From: Acidobacteriota bacterium
Lineage (GTDB): Bacteria; Acidobacteriota; Vicinamibacteria; Fen-336
Reading direction: 5' to 3'
NCBI GenBank assembly: GCA_011526565.1
Contig: WYBL01000145.1
Coordinates: 26,075 to 90,074 of the forward strand
Length of the DNA stretch: 64,000 nt
In this document: positions 55,329 to 63,884 of the stretch, piece after piece
Layout of the letters: each line of letters begins with the position of its first letter
Position numbering within the stretch: position 1 is the first letter of the stretch
Position numbers and translations under genes: made by a program
The notes under the pieces: generated by a model
Told to the model about the DNA's origin: nothing
Seen by the model: the letters and a program-made list of their open reading frames with translations, nothing else
The model's database searches: none

Positions 55329-58264
55329 GCGATCTCGTCGCGCCGCTGGCGCCGGCCGCGGAGCGGGTCACCGCCGGGCTCTCCGCGGCGCAGCGCGAGG
55401 CCGTGCTGCACGGCCAGGGCCCGCTGCTGATCATCGCCGGCGCGGGCACCGGCAAGACCACGGTGCTGACCCGCCGCATCGCCCACCTGATCACGTCGCG
55501 GCTGGCGCGGCCCGAGCAGATCCTGGCGCTCACCTTCACGGACAAGGCCGCACTGGAGATGGCCGAGCGGGTCGACCAGTTGATCCCCTACGGCTACGCC
55601 GAGACCTGGATCGCGACCTTCCACGCCTTCGGCGACAAGGTGCTGCGCGACCACGCGCTCGACGCGGGGCTCGACCCCGGGTTCCGGGTGCTGACCCAGC
55701 CCGAGCAGGTGATCTTCCTGCGCGAGCGGCTGTGGCGGCTGCCGCTGTCGCGCTATCGGCCGCCGGGCGACCCCACCCGCCACCTGCAGGCGCTGGTCGG
55801 CTTCGTGAGCCGCGCCAAGGACGAGGACGTCGGCCCGGCGGAGCTGCGCGCCTGCGCCGACGCCCGCGCGGCCCGCGCCGGGAGCCCCGAGGAGCGCGAC
55901 GACGCGGAAGCGCTGCTGGAGCTGGCGGCCTTCTACGAGAGCTACCAGTCGCTGCTGGCCGAGGCCTCGTGCCTCGACTTCGGGGACCAGATCCACCGCG
56001 CGCTGCGCCTGCTGCGCGAGCGGCCGGCGGTGCTGGCGCGGCTGCGCGAGCGCTTCCCGTTCGTGCTCGTCGACGAGTTCCAGGACACCAACCACTCCCA
56101 GCTCGAGCTGCTGCGGCTGCTGGCGGAGGGCGGAACGTCGCTGACGGTCGTCGGCGACGACGACCAGGCGATCTACCGCTGGCGGGGGGCGGCCTCGGGC
56201 AACCTGATCGCGTTCCGCGAGCTGTTCCCCGACGCGAAGCAGGTCGTCTTGGTCGAGAACCACCGCTCGACCCAGGAGATCCTCGACTGCGCCGGACGGC
56301 TGGTCGCGTACAACAACCCGTATCGCCTCGAGGTCGTGGCAGGCATCGACAAGCGGCTCGTGTCGCAGCGCGGGCCGGGCGAGCCGCCGCGCCACCGCCA
56401 CTTCGACAGCGTGTCCGCGGAGTCCGACGCGGTCGCCGCGGAGATCGAGGCGCTGCTCTCCCGCGGCCACCGCCCGCGCGACGTCGCGGTCCTCGTCCGC
56501 AGCAACGCCGACGCCGACCCCTTCCTGCGCGCGCTGAACGTGCGCGGCATCCCGCACCGCTTCAGCGGCAGCCGCGGCCTCTACGCCCGCGAGGAGGTGC
56601 GGCTGCTGGTCGCCTTCCTGCGCCTGCTGGCGGCGCCCGACGACTCGGTCTCGGCGTTCTACCTCGCGGCCTCCGAGCTCTACCGCGTGCCGCCGCCCGA
56701 GCTGCTGCGCCTCAACCGCTTCGCCTCGCGCAAGACCCGCCCGCTGCTCGAGGTGTTCCGCGCCCTGCCGGACGAAGCCGAGCTCGCCGCGGTCGGCGGC
56801 GCGGCGCGCGAGGCGGTCGCGCGGCTGCTGCGCGACCTCGACGCGGCCGCCGCCGAGATGGCGAGCAAGCGCACGGGCGAGGTGCTCTACCTCTTCCTGC
56901 AGGGCTCGGGGCTGCTCGCGAAGCTGGCCGCCGAGAGTTCAGCCGAGGCGGAGGCCAGGGTCAAGAACATCGCCCGCTTCTTCCAGGTCGTGCGCGGCTA
57001 CGGCGACGTCGCGGTCCACGACCGGGTGCCCGACTTCGTCGCCCACCTCGAGCTGCTGCGCGACGCGGGCGACGACCCGGCGGTGGCCGAAGCGGACCCC
57101 GACGAAGACGCGGTGCAGGTGCTCACCGTGCACAAGGCGAAGGGGCTCGAGTTCGCGGCGGTGTTCCTGGTCGGCGCGGCCGAGGGCAAGTTCCCGGTCC
57201 AGCGCCGGCGGGCGCCGCTGGAGCTGCCCGAGGAGCTCGTGAAGAGCCGGCTCGCCGGAGCCGGCGCCGACGCCGAGCTGATGGAGGAGCGGCGGCTGTT
57301 CTACGTGGCGATGACGCGGGCGAAGGAGTCGCTGCTCCTCACCTCGGCCGCGGACTACGGCACGGCGCGCCCGCGCAAGGTCTCGCGCTTCGTCGTCGAG
57401 GCGCTCGACCTGCCCTCGCCGTCCCCGGCGCTGCGCCGCTCGCAGGCCCGCGAGGCGCTGGAGCGCGAGCGGCCCGCGGCCGAGCCGCCGGCGCTGCCGC
57501 CCGCGCCGCTGCCGGCCGACGCGCCGCTGTCGCTGTCGTTCCGCCAGGTCGACGACTACCGGACCTGCCCGCTCAAGTACAAGTACGTGCACCGGCTGCG
57601 GGTGCCGCTGCCCGTGCACCACCGGGTGGTCTACGGGAACGCGGTGCACCACGCGCTGCAGGCGATGTTCAAGGCGCGGCTCGAGGGCCGGCCGTTCGCG
57701 GCCGAAGACCTGGTCGCGGCCTTCCGCGCGGCGTGGGTTTCCGAGGGCTTTCTCTCTCGCGCGCACGAGGAGGAGCGGCGCGCGACGGGCGAGCGCAACC
57801 TGCGTCGCTTCTTCGACGAGGACGCCGCCGCGCCCCTGCAGCCCACGGGCGTGGAGGAGGAGTTTGCCTTCTTCCTCGGCGCCACGAAGGTGCAGGGCCG
57901 CTACGATCTGGTCGTGCAGGACGCGGAAGGCGTCGCCATCGTCGACTTCAAGACCGGCACGGTGCGCACCCAGAAGGAGGCGGACCAGCGCGCGAAGGAC
58001 AGCTTGCAGCTCGACCTCTACGCGCTGGCCCACGAGCGCCTCCGCGGCGCACTGCCGGCGCGCGTCGAGCTGCGCTTCGTCGAGTCGGGCCGGGTCGGCT
58101 CGCGGCGGCCCGAGCCGGAGCAGGTGCGCGAGGCCGAGCGCGTCGTCGAGGAGGTCGCGCGCGCGCTGCGCGCCCGCGACTTCACCGCGCGGCCGTCGTA
58201 CCGCGCCTGCGCCCCGTGCGCCTTCCACGACATCTGCCCCCACACCGCGTGGCACTCCGAATGA
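55325..58264 (+). CDS. UvrD/PcrA-type helicase fused to a RecB-like iron-sulfur nuclease
   Basis: 979 residues. Residues 1-700 are an SF1A helicase: AGAGTGKTTVLTRRIAHLI (Walker A), LTFTDKAALEMAERV, LVDEFQDTNHSQLELL (Walker B), VVGDDDQAIYRWRGA, ENHRSTQEIL, LTVHKAKGLEFAAVFLVG and FYVAMTRAKESLLL. A Pro-rich linker leads to a C-terminal PD-(D/E)XK nuclease (about 735-975) with VQGRYDLVVQDAEGVAIVDFKTG and four Cys (about 747, 961, 964, 970) in the AddB-like iron-sulfur pattern. It probably acts in double-strand break repair. The start is TTG 55325, overlapping the preceding stop (TTGA). Confidence 0.9.
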   Translation: MSDLVAPLAPAAERVTAGLSAAQREAVLHGQGPLLIIAGAGTGKTTVLTRRIAHLITSRLARPEQILALTFTDKAALEMAERVDQLIPYGYAETWIATFHAFGDKVLRDHALDAGLDPGFRVLTQPEQVIFLRERLWRLPLSRYRPPGDPTRHLQALVGFVSRAKDEDVGPAELRACADARAARAGSPEERDDAEALLELAAFYESYQSLLAEASCLDFGDQIHRALRLLRERPAVLARLRERFPFVLVDEFQDTNHSQLELLRLLAEGGTSLTVVGDDDQAIYRWRGAASGNLIAFRELFPDAKQVVLVENHRSTQEILDCAGRLVAYNNPYRLEVVAGIDKRLVSQRGPGEPPRHRHFDSVSAESDAVAAEIEALLSRGHRPRDVAVLVRSNADADPFLRALNVRGIPHRFSGSRGLYAREEVRLLVAFLRLLAAPDDSVSAFYLAASELYRVPPPELLRLNRFASRKTRPLLEVFRALPDEAELAAVGGAAREAVARLLRDLDAAAAEMASKRTGEVLYLFLQGSGLLAKLAAESSAEAEARVKNIARFFQVVRGYGDVAVHDRVPDFVAHLELLRDAGDDPAVAEADPDEDAVQVLTVHKAKGLEFAAVFLVGAAEGKFPVQRRRAPLELPEELVKSRLAGAGADAELMEERRLFYVAMTRAKESLLLTSAADYGTARPRKVSRFVVEALDLPSPSPALRRSQAREALERERPAAEPPALPPAPLPADAPLSLSFRQVDDYRTCPLKYKYVHRLRVPLPVHHRVVYGNAVHHALQAMFKARLEGRPFAAEDLVAAFRAAWVSEGFLSRAHEEERRATGERNLRRFFDEDAAAPLQPTGVEEEFAFFLGATKVQGRYDLVVQDAEGVAIVDFKTGTVRTQKEADQRAKDSLQLDLYALAHERLRGALPARVELRFVESGRVGSRRPEPEQVREAERVVEEVARALRARDFTARPSYRACAPCAFHDICPHTAWHSE

Positions 58265-58707
58265 CGAAGTTCGATCCGGCCGTGCGCTACCCGAAGCCCC
58301 TGATCGACAAGCTGGGGGTCAAGCCCGGGCACCGGGTCAGCGTGCTCGGCCTGCCGGCCGCCGCGGCGTTCCGTGCCCAGGTGGCGGAACGCGCGGCGAC
58401 GCTGTCGTGGGGCCGGCTGCTGAAGGGCAGCGACCTGGTGTTCGTCGCGATCACGCGCGTCGCCGACCTGGAGCAGCTCCCGCGGCTGCGCGAGGCGATC
58501 GTGCCCGGCGGCGCGATCTGGCCGTTGTGGCCGAAGGGGCGCAAGGAGCTGCGCGAGGACGACGTGCGGGCGGCGGCGCTGGCGTCGGGCCTGGTCGACG
58601 TCAAGGTGGTGGCGTTCTCGGAAGTCCTGTCGGCGCTCAAGCTGGTGATCCCGGTGTCCCAGCGGCCGCGACAGGGAGTGAAGAAAGAGGCACGAGGGGA
58701 ACGATGA
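58261..58707 (+). CDS. DUF3052-family protein
   Basis: 148 residues. YPKPLIDKLGVKPGHRVSVLG, DLVFVAITRVADLEQLPRLREAIVPGGAIWPLWPKGRKEL and DVKVVAFSEVLSALKLVIPVSQR match DUF3052 proteins; the fold recalls a methyltransferase-like Rossmann domain but no cofactor motif is intact. Function unknown. ATG 58261 overlaps the helicase stop (ATGA) and the gene overlaps the next by four bases. Confidence 0.75.
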   Translation: MTKFDPAVRYPKPLIDKLGVKPGHRVSVLGLPAAAAFRAQVAERAATLSWGRLLKGSDLVFVAITRVADLEQLPRLREAIVPGGAIWPLWPKGRKELREDDVRAAALASGLVDVKVVAFSEVLSALKLVIPVSQRPRQGVKKEARGER

Positions 58708-59591
58708 CGATTCGCAGGGTCGGGGTGGCCGGGCTGGGGATCATGGGCGCGCGGATGGCGCGGCGGCTGCTCGAGAAGGGCTTCGAGGTCAGCGTCTGGA
58801 ACCGCACGCCCGCGCGGGCCGAGGCGCTGCGCGGCGCGGGGGCCGCCGTGGCGACCTCGCCGCGGGCGCTGGCCGACGGCTGCGACGCGGTCGTCGGCGC
58901 CGTCGCCGACCCGCCCGCGGTGGAGCGGCTGCTGTTCGCGGACGACGGCCTGGTCGCGGGGGCGCGCGCGGGCTTCCTCTATCTGGAGACGGCGACCATC
59001 TCGCCGGCGCTGTCGAAGCGCAGCGCGGAGGCGCTGCGCGCGAAGGGCGCCGACGCGCTGGAGGCGCCGGTGACCGGTTCCAAGCTCGGCGCGGAGCGCG
59101 GCACGCTGCTGTTCATGACCGGCGGCAGCGAGCAGACGCTCGCGGCCCTGCAGCCGGTGATCCAGGCGCTGGGCACGAAGGCGATCCACTGCGGCGACAC
59201 GGGCCAGGCTTCGACGATGAAGCTGATCGGCAACGCCATGATCTCGTACATGCTCGAGGGCTTCTGCGAGGGCCTGACGCTGGGCCGCAAGGCCGGGCTG
59301 TCGCTGGACACGATGCTGTCCGTGATCCAGGCCTCGGGCTACGCCTCGCCCTACTACGACTTCAAGGGCGCGGCGATCCGCAACCGCGACTTCGACACCC
59401 ACTTCTCGATCGACCTGCTGGTCAAGGACCAGGCGCTGGCGCTCGAGGAGGCGCGCAACCTCGGGGTGCCGATGCCGGGCCTGGCGGCGATGCGCGAGGT
59501 GTTCCAGGCGGCGCGCGGTCGCGGCTTCGGCCACGAGGACATCGTCGCGGTCGTCAAGGTGCTCGAGGCCAACGCCGGGGTGGAGGGCTGA
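58704..59591 (+). CDS. NAD(P)-dependent beta-hydroxyacid dehydrogenase (GarR/GLYR1 type)
   Basis: 295 residues. RVGVAGLGIMGARMARRLLEKGFEVSVWNRT is the NAD(P)-binding fold with an NRT typical of NADP use; EAPVTGSKLGAERGTLLFMTGG is the substrate loop, GQASTMKLIGNAMISYMLEG contains the catalytic Lys (about 173), and DFDTHFSIDLLVKDQALALEEA the C-terminal signature. The likely substrates are 3-hydroxyisobutyrate, tartronate or succinic semialdehyde; the exact one cannot be read from sequence. Confidence 0.88.
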   Translation: MTIRRVGVAGLGIMGARMARRLLEKGFEVSVWNRTPARAEALRGAGAAVATSPRALADGCDAVVGAVADPPAVERLLFADDGLVAGARAGFLYLETATISPALSKRSAEALRAKGADALEAPVTGSKLGAERGTLLFMTGGSEQTLAALQPVIQALGTKAIHCGDTGQASTMKLIGNAMISYMLEGFCEGLTLGRKAGLSLDTMLSVIQASGYASPYYDFKGAAIRNRDFDTHFSIDLLVKDQALALEEARNLGVPMPGLAAMREVFQAARGRGFGHEDIVAVVKVLEANAGVEG

Positions 59592-59631
59592 CGGTCCCGA
59601 CGCGGCGGGGCGCGGGGAGACACTCACGGGC

Positions 59632-60651
59632 GTGACTCCAACGCTGCTCGCCGGACTCGCCCTCGTGCTCGCGCTCGGCGCGCTCGCGGCGGCCCTGCTC
59701 GCCGTGGCGGGCGCGCGGCGCGGGCCCGCGGACCCGGTGCTCGGCGGCGCGCTGGAGGCGCTCGCCCGCGGCCAGGAGCAACTGCGCCACGAGGTGCAGG
59801 CCGCGCGCGAGGCGAGCCTGCGCGACCTCGGCGAAGCGACGCGCCGTCTGCACGTCGAGCTCGGCGCCGCCCAGCGCGCGCTGTCCGAGGTGAAGGCGGC
59901 CGAGGCGGCCCGCGCGCAGGCGACCGAGCGGGCGCTCGACGCGTTGCGCCGGCTCGAGGCCGTGGTCGCCGGCTCGGCCAGCCGCGGCATCGCGGGCGAG
60001 CACCTGCTGGCCGAGGCCCTCGCCCAGCTCCCGCCCGACCTGCTCGTCCACGACGTCGCCTTCGGCAGCCGCGTCGTCGAGTACGCGCTGCGGCTGCCCG
60101 GCGGGCGGCTGCTGCCGATCGACTCCAAGTGGCCGGCCGCCGCGGCCCTGCAGGCGCTGGCGGAAACGGAGGACCCCGGCCAGCGCAAGGCCCACCGCGA
60201 CACCGTGGCCCGCGAGCTGCGCCAGCGGGTGCGCGAGGTCGCCCGCTACGTCGACCCGGAGCGCACGCTCTCGCTGGCCGTGCTGGCCGTGCCCGATGCC
60301 GCTTGCGCCGCGGCCCCGGAAGCGCTGGCCGAGGGGTGGGGCGAAGGCGTGCTGGTGGTGCCGTACTCGCTGGCGCTGGCCCAGGTGCTGTCGATCTACC
60401 GCCTGGCGCTGCGCTTCGGCGCCGCGGCCGCCGCCGACGAGCTGCCCGCGCGGGTGGCCCGCCTCGACGACGCGCTGCGCCGCCTCGACGAGGAGGTCGA
60501 GGGACGCTTGTCGCGGGCCCTGGTCCAGGCCCACAACGCGCGCGACGCGCTGCGCACCCACCTCGCCGAGGCGCGCCGCGAGACCCGGGCGCTCGCCGAG
60601 GCCGGCGAGAGCGTCGAGGCGGCGGACGCCCGGCCCCCGGCCCGACTGTAG
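59632..60651 (+). CDS. rmuC: RmuC-family protein
   Basis: 339 residues. One membrane helix at the N-terminus (LLAGLALVLALGALAAALLAVAG), a coiled coil (about 45-115), then a nuclease-like RmuC domain: GIAGEHLLAEALAQLPPDLLVHD, LRLPGGRLLPIDSKWPAAAALQAL (the DSK region of RmuC), and PYSLALAQVLSIYRLALRFG. RmuC limits genome rearrangement at inverted repeats, and this domain is related to restriction nucleases. The start is GTG 59632. It is shorter than E. coli RmuC. Confidence 0.75.
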   Translation: MTPTLLAGLALVLALGALAAALLAVAGARRGPADPVLGGALEALARGQEQLRHEVQAAREASLRDLGEATRRLHVELGAAQRALSEVKAAEAARAQATERALDALRRLEAVVAGSASRGIAGEHLLAEALAQLPPDLLVHDVAFGSRVVEYALRLPGGRLLPIDSKWPAAAALQALAETEDPGQRKAHRDTVARELRQRVREVARYVDPERTLSLAVLAVPDAACAAAPEALAEGWGEGVLVVPYSLALAQVLSIYRLALRFGAAAAADELPARVARLDDALRRLDEEVEGRLSRALVQAHNARDALRTHLAEARRETRALAEAGESVEAADARPPARL

Positions 60652-60693
60652 TAATCTCGCCTTCGCCCTCATCCCCGGGGGCCTCTTCTTCAA

Positions 60694-61374
60694 ATGGACA
60701 CCTTGGCCATCCTCGTGGCCGCCGGTCGAGGGGAACGTCTCGGGGCGTCGCTGCCCAAGGCCTTCGTCCCCGTCCGCGGTCAGACCCTGCTGCGCCGCAG
60801 CGCGGCCGCGCTGGCCGCCGCCCGCTCGGTGCACGCCCTGGTCGCGGTGGTGCCCGAGGGTTGCGTCGAGCGCGCCCGCGAGGACCTGGCCGGCGTGCCC
60901 CGCCTGCTGGCGGTGGTCGAAGGCGGCGCGCGCCGGCAGGACTCGGTGCTCGAGGGGCTCAAGCAGGCCCCCGACGACTTCGCGGGCGTGGTGCTGGTGC
61001 ACGACGCCGCGCGACCGTTCGTCGACGCTGCGATCGTCGACGAGGCCGCCGCCGCTGCCGCCACGGTCGGCGCCGCGATCCCGGTGGTGCCGATCGCGGA
61101 CACGGTCAAGCGCGTCGTCGGCGGCCGCGTCGCGCAGACGCTGGACCGCTCCGAGCTGTTCGCCGCGCAGACGCCCCAGGCCGTGCGCTTCGAGCTGCTC
61201 GGGCGCGCGCTGGAGGAAGCCTACCGGGACGGCGTCACCGTCACCGACGAAGCGGCGGCAGTCGAGCGGCTGGGCGAGCCGGTCGCGGTGGTCGACGGCC
61301 ACCCGCGCAATCGCAAGATCACGACGCCCGAAGATCTCGCCTGGGCCGAGCGCATGCTGCAGGAGGGCGCGTGA
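60694..61374 (+). CDS. ispD: 2-C-methyl-D-erythritol 4-phosphate cytidylyltransferase
   Basis: 226 residues. AILVAAGRGERLGASLPKAFVPVRGQTLLRRS is the nucleotide-binding start, GGARRQDSVLEGL, VLVHDAARPFVDAAIV (with the DAARP motif), and QTPQAVRFELL complete the family. It makes CDP-methylerythritol in the MEP pathway. A four-base overlap couples it to ispF. Its Shine-Dalgarno is weak. Confidence 0.96.
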   Translation: MDTLAILVAAGRGERLGASLPKAFVPVRGQTLLRRSAAALAAARSVHALVAVVPEGCVERAREDLAGVPRLLAVVEGGARRQDSVLEGLKQAPDDFAGVVLVHDAARPFVDAAIVDEAAAAAATVGAAIPVVPIADTVKRVVGGRVAQTLDRSELFAAQTPQAVRFELLGRALEEAYRDGVTVTDEAAAVERLGEPVAVVDGHPRNRKITTPEDLAWAERMLQEGA

Positions 61375-61871
61375 GCAGCGGCTTCCGGGTCGGCACCGGC
61401 TTCGACGCGCACCGGCTGGCGCCCGGCCGCCCGCTGATGCTGGGCGGCGTCGCCGTGCCCCACGACCGGGGCCTGGTCGGCCACTCCGACGGCGACTGCC
61501 TGCTGCACGCCGTCTGCGACGCGCTGCTCGGCGCGGTCGCGGCCGGCGACCTCGGCGAACACTTCCCCAGCTCGGACCCGCGCTGGCGCGGGGCCCCGAG
61601 CCTCACCTTCGTGGCCGAGGTCCGCCGCCTGCTGGCCGACCGCGGCTTCGTCATCGAAAACGTGGACGCGACGGTCGTCGCCGAAGAGCCTCGGCTCGCG
61701 CCCCACCTCGCCGCCTTCCGCGCCTCGCTCGCCGAGGCGCTCGGGCTGGAGGCGGGTCGGGTGTCGGTCAAGGCCAAGAGCAGCGACGGTCTCGGCGCGA
61801 TCGGCCGCGGCGAGGGCATCGCCGCCCAGGCCGTCGCGCTCGTCTCGTCCCGGAGAGAAACCCGCGCATGA
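61371..61871 (+). CDS. ispF: 2-C-methyl-D-erythritol 2,4-cyclodiphosphate synthase
   Basis: 166 residues. RVGTGFDAHRLAPGRPLMLGGV provides the zinc Asp and His, GLVGHSDGDCLLHAVCDALLGA the third ligand and substrate loop, and KAKSSDGLGAIGRGEGIAAQA the C-terminal motif. It closes the cyclodiphosphate of the MEP pathway. GTG 61371 overlaps the ispD stop and has GGAGGG just before it. With ispD and the distant ispE, three MEP genes lie in this window. Confidence 0.96.
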   Translation: MSSGFRVGTGFDAHRLAPGRPLMLGGVAVPHDRGLVGHSDGDCLLHAVCDALLGAVAAGDLGEHFPSSDPRWRGAPSLTFVAEVRRLLADRGFVIENVDATVVAEEPRLAPHLAAFRASLAEALGLEAGRVSVKAKSSDGLGAIGRGEGIAAQAVALVSSRRETRA

Positions 61872-63271
61872 ACCTGATCTGCGGCATCAACCCGGTGCTC
61901 GAGGCGCTCGCCGCCGGCACCCGTCACTTCGACCGGCTGCTCGTCGTCAAGGGCATCCGCAACCGCCGCGTCAACGACGCGCTGACGCAGGCCGGCCAGC
62001 GCGGCATCCCGCTGCGCTTCGAGTCGCGCGAGACGCTCGACCGCATCGCCGCCGGCGTCAACCACCAGGGCCTGATCGCGGTGGTGTCCGCCAAGCCGCT
62101 GCTCTCGCTGGAGGACGTGGCCTCCGGCGGCCGCGGCCCGGGACTGCTGGTCGCCCTCGACGGGGTCGAGGACCCGCGCAACCTGGGCGCGATCCTGCGC
62201 ACCGCGGAGGCGTCGGGAGCCGACGGCGTGCTGCTGCCCGAGCGGCGCAGCGTCGGGCTCTCGGAGGTGGTCGCCCGCTCTTCGGCGGGCGCGCTCGAGC
62301 ACGTGCGGGTCGCGCGCGTCGGCAACCTGTCGCAGGCGCTCGGCGACCTCAAGCAGCGCGGCTACTGGGTCGTCGGCTTCGACGCCTCCGGCAGCGAGCG
62401 CTGGGACCAGGTCGACTACAAGCGGCCCGTTGTGCTGGTGCTCGGCGGCGAAGGACGCGGCATCCGGCGCCTGGTCCGCGAGAACTGCGACCACGTCGTG
62501 TCGCTGCCGCTCTTCGGCCACGTCGGCTCGCTGAACGTCTCGGTCGTCGCCGGCATCGCCCTCTACGAGGTGCTGCGCCAGCGCGGCGCCGCGCCGTCGC
62601 ACGTGCGACCGATCCCGCTGAAGGCGCTGTTGGCGCCGAAGCACGTCGTCGGCCCCGCCGCCGACGACGCCGAGCACGACCCCGGCGCAACGCTCTCGGG
62701 GCCGCGCGCGTCCCACGTCGTCGAAGTCGACGAAGGCGAGGACGCCACGCCCGGCTACCTGATGCACGAGGAGCCGGCCTGGGTCGGCGGTCACGGCGGC
62801 GGCGGTCCGACGATCGAGCACGCGCCGCGCCTCCGGCGCGACAAGAAGCGGCGCCGCCACGAGGAGCGCCGCGGCCGCGACGAGAAGCGGCGGGGCCGCG
62901 ATCGCGGCGAGCGTCGGCGCCCCGAGGGCGAGCGGCGGCCGGCGGATGCCGAGGCGACCGTCCCGTCCGCCCCTTCCGCGCCGGGCGAACCGCGGCCGGC
63001 GGCCCCGGGCGCGGAAGACGCGCGCCGCCGCAAGCGCCGTCGGCGCGGACGTCGCGGCCCCGGGGAAGGACGGACGGAAGCCCGGGCTGGCTCCGCGGGC
63101 GCGCCGCCACACGAAGGCGACGCGGCCGGCCCGTCCCCGGAGCGCGGGGAACGTGGCGATCGCGGCGATCGCGCCGGCCGCAAGCGCCGTCGCCGCCGCC
63201 GCCGCGGGGGCGCGGGCGGTGGCAGCGGCCCGGGGCCGGCGCCGGAGGCCGGCGGCGGGACGGGGGAGTAG
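61868..63271 (+). CDS. rlmB: RlmB-like 23S rRNA 2'-O-ribose methyltransferase with a long basic tail
   Basis: 467 residues; the enzyme proper is the first 245 or so. N-terminal domain: ICGINPVLEALAAGTRHFDRLLVVKG. SpoU knotted domain: VALDGVEDPRNLGAILRTAEASGADGVLLPERRS, VLGGEGRGIRRLVRENCDHVVSLPLFG and SLNVSVVAGIALYEVLRQ, the SAM-binding motifs. The last 220 residues are disordered, with acidic patches followed by long Lys/Arg-rich tracts, similar in style to RNA-binding tails. ATG 61868 overlaps the ispF stop. The substrate (G2251 in RlmB) is assumed from family. Confidence 0.85.
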   Translation: MNLICGINPVLEALAAGTRHFDRLLVVKGIRNRRVNDALTQAGQRGIPLRFESRETLDRIAAGVNHQGLIAVVSAKPLLSLEDVASGGRGPGLLVALDGVEDPRNLGAILRTAEASGADGVLLPERRSVGLSEVVARSSAGALEHVRVARVGNLSQALGDLKQRGYWVVGFDASGSERWDQVDYKRPVVLVLGGEGRGIRRLVRENCDHVVSLPLFGHVGSLNVSVVAGIALYEVLRQRGAAPSHVRPIPLKALLAPKHVVGPAADDAEHDPGATLSGPRASHVVEVDEGEDATPGYLMHEEPAWVGGHGGGGPTIEHAPRLRRDKKRRRHEERRGRDEKRRGRDRGERRRPEGERRPADAEATVPSAPSAPGEPRPAAPGAEDARRRKRRRRGRRGPGEGRTEARAGSAGAPPHEGDAAGPSPERGERGDRGDRAGRKRRRRRRRGGAGGGSGPGPAPEAGGGTGE

Positions 63272-63277
63272 GGCGGC

Positions 63278-63306
63278 TTGCACGGTGGCGAGCGTCTTGC
63301 TAGAGT
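63278..63306 (+). promoter_or_regulatory. Promoter of the tRNA-tuf operon
   Basis: TTGCAC (63278-63283) and TAGAGT (63301-63306) are separated by 17 bases, a good sigma-70-type promoter, eleven bases before tRNA-Thr. This would place the start of transcription near 63313, just before the tRNA, as in other strong tRNA operons. Confidence 0.65.
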
Positions 63307-63317
63307 TGCGGTTTGTC

Positions 63318-63392
63318 GCTGGCGTAGCTCAGCGGTAGAGCGGCTGATTTGTAATCAGCGGGTCGGGGGTTCGATTCCCCCCGCCAGCTCCA
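63318..63392 (+). tRNA. tRNA-Thr (anticodon UGU)
   Basis: Acceptor GCTGGCG / CGCCAGC, D-arm GCTCAGCGGTAGAGC, anticodon stem CTGAT/ATCAG with loop TTTGTAA region (anticodon TGT), T-arm GGGGGTTCGATTCCCCC, discriminator T and encoded CCA (63390-63392). First of four tRNAs before tuf. Confidence 0.97.
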
Positions 63393-63424
63393 GCCGCAAC
63401 TGGAGCGCTCGTCAGCGGTGAAAT

Positions 63425-63511
63425 GGGGAGGTAGCGAAGCGGTCAAACGCAACAGACTGTAAATCTGTCGCCCCTCGGGCTTCGAAGGTTCGAATCCTTC
63501 CCTCCCCACCA
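63425..63511 (+). tRNA. tRNA-Tyr (anticodon GUA)
   Basis: A class II tRNA with a long variable arm (GCCCCTCGGGC). Acceptor GGGGAGG / CCTCCCC, anticodon stem-loop CAGACTGTAAATCTG (anticodon GTA), T-arm GAAGGTTCGAATCCTTC, discriminator A and encoded CCA (63509-63511). Confidence 0.97.
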
Positions 63512-63558
63512 TCCGGCCGTGCCGGCACCCCGGCGCTCCGATGTCGACGGGTTGCGAG

Positions 63559-63633
63559 GCGGGCGTAGCTCAGTGGTAGAGTTCCAGCCTTCCAAGCTGG
63601 ATGTCGCGGGTTCGAATCCCGTCGCCCGCTCCA
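63559..63633 (+). tRNA. tRNA-Gly (anticodon UCC)
   Basis: Acceptor GCGGGCG / CGCCCGC, D-arm GCTCAGTGGTAGAGT, anticodon stem-loop CCAGCCTTCCAAGCTGG (anticodon TCC), T-arm GCGGGTTCGAATCCCGT, discriminator T and encoded CCA (63631-63633). Confidence 0.97.
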
Positions 63634-63704
63634 CCTCGCCGAGCTTCCCGCCAGGGCCAGCGCGGCCGGGATCGGAAGGCGCCCGAAGGCAGACAGAGGA
63701 AAGT

Positions 63705-63780
<76 letters not shown>

Positions 63781-63884
63781 CCGTCGGTCGAGACGGCAGG
63801 TCGGCGGTCGGACCGCGAGCGGACAGGCGAGAAGGGGCGGTCAGGTGCCCCGAACGTGAATTCCAGGACTTCAAAGAGGGCAGC

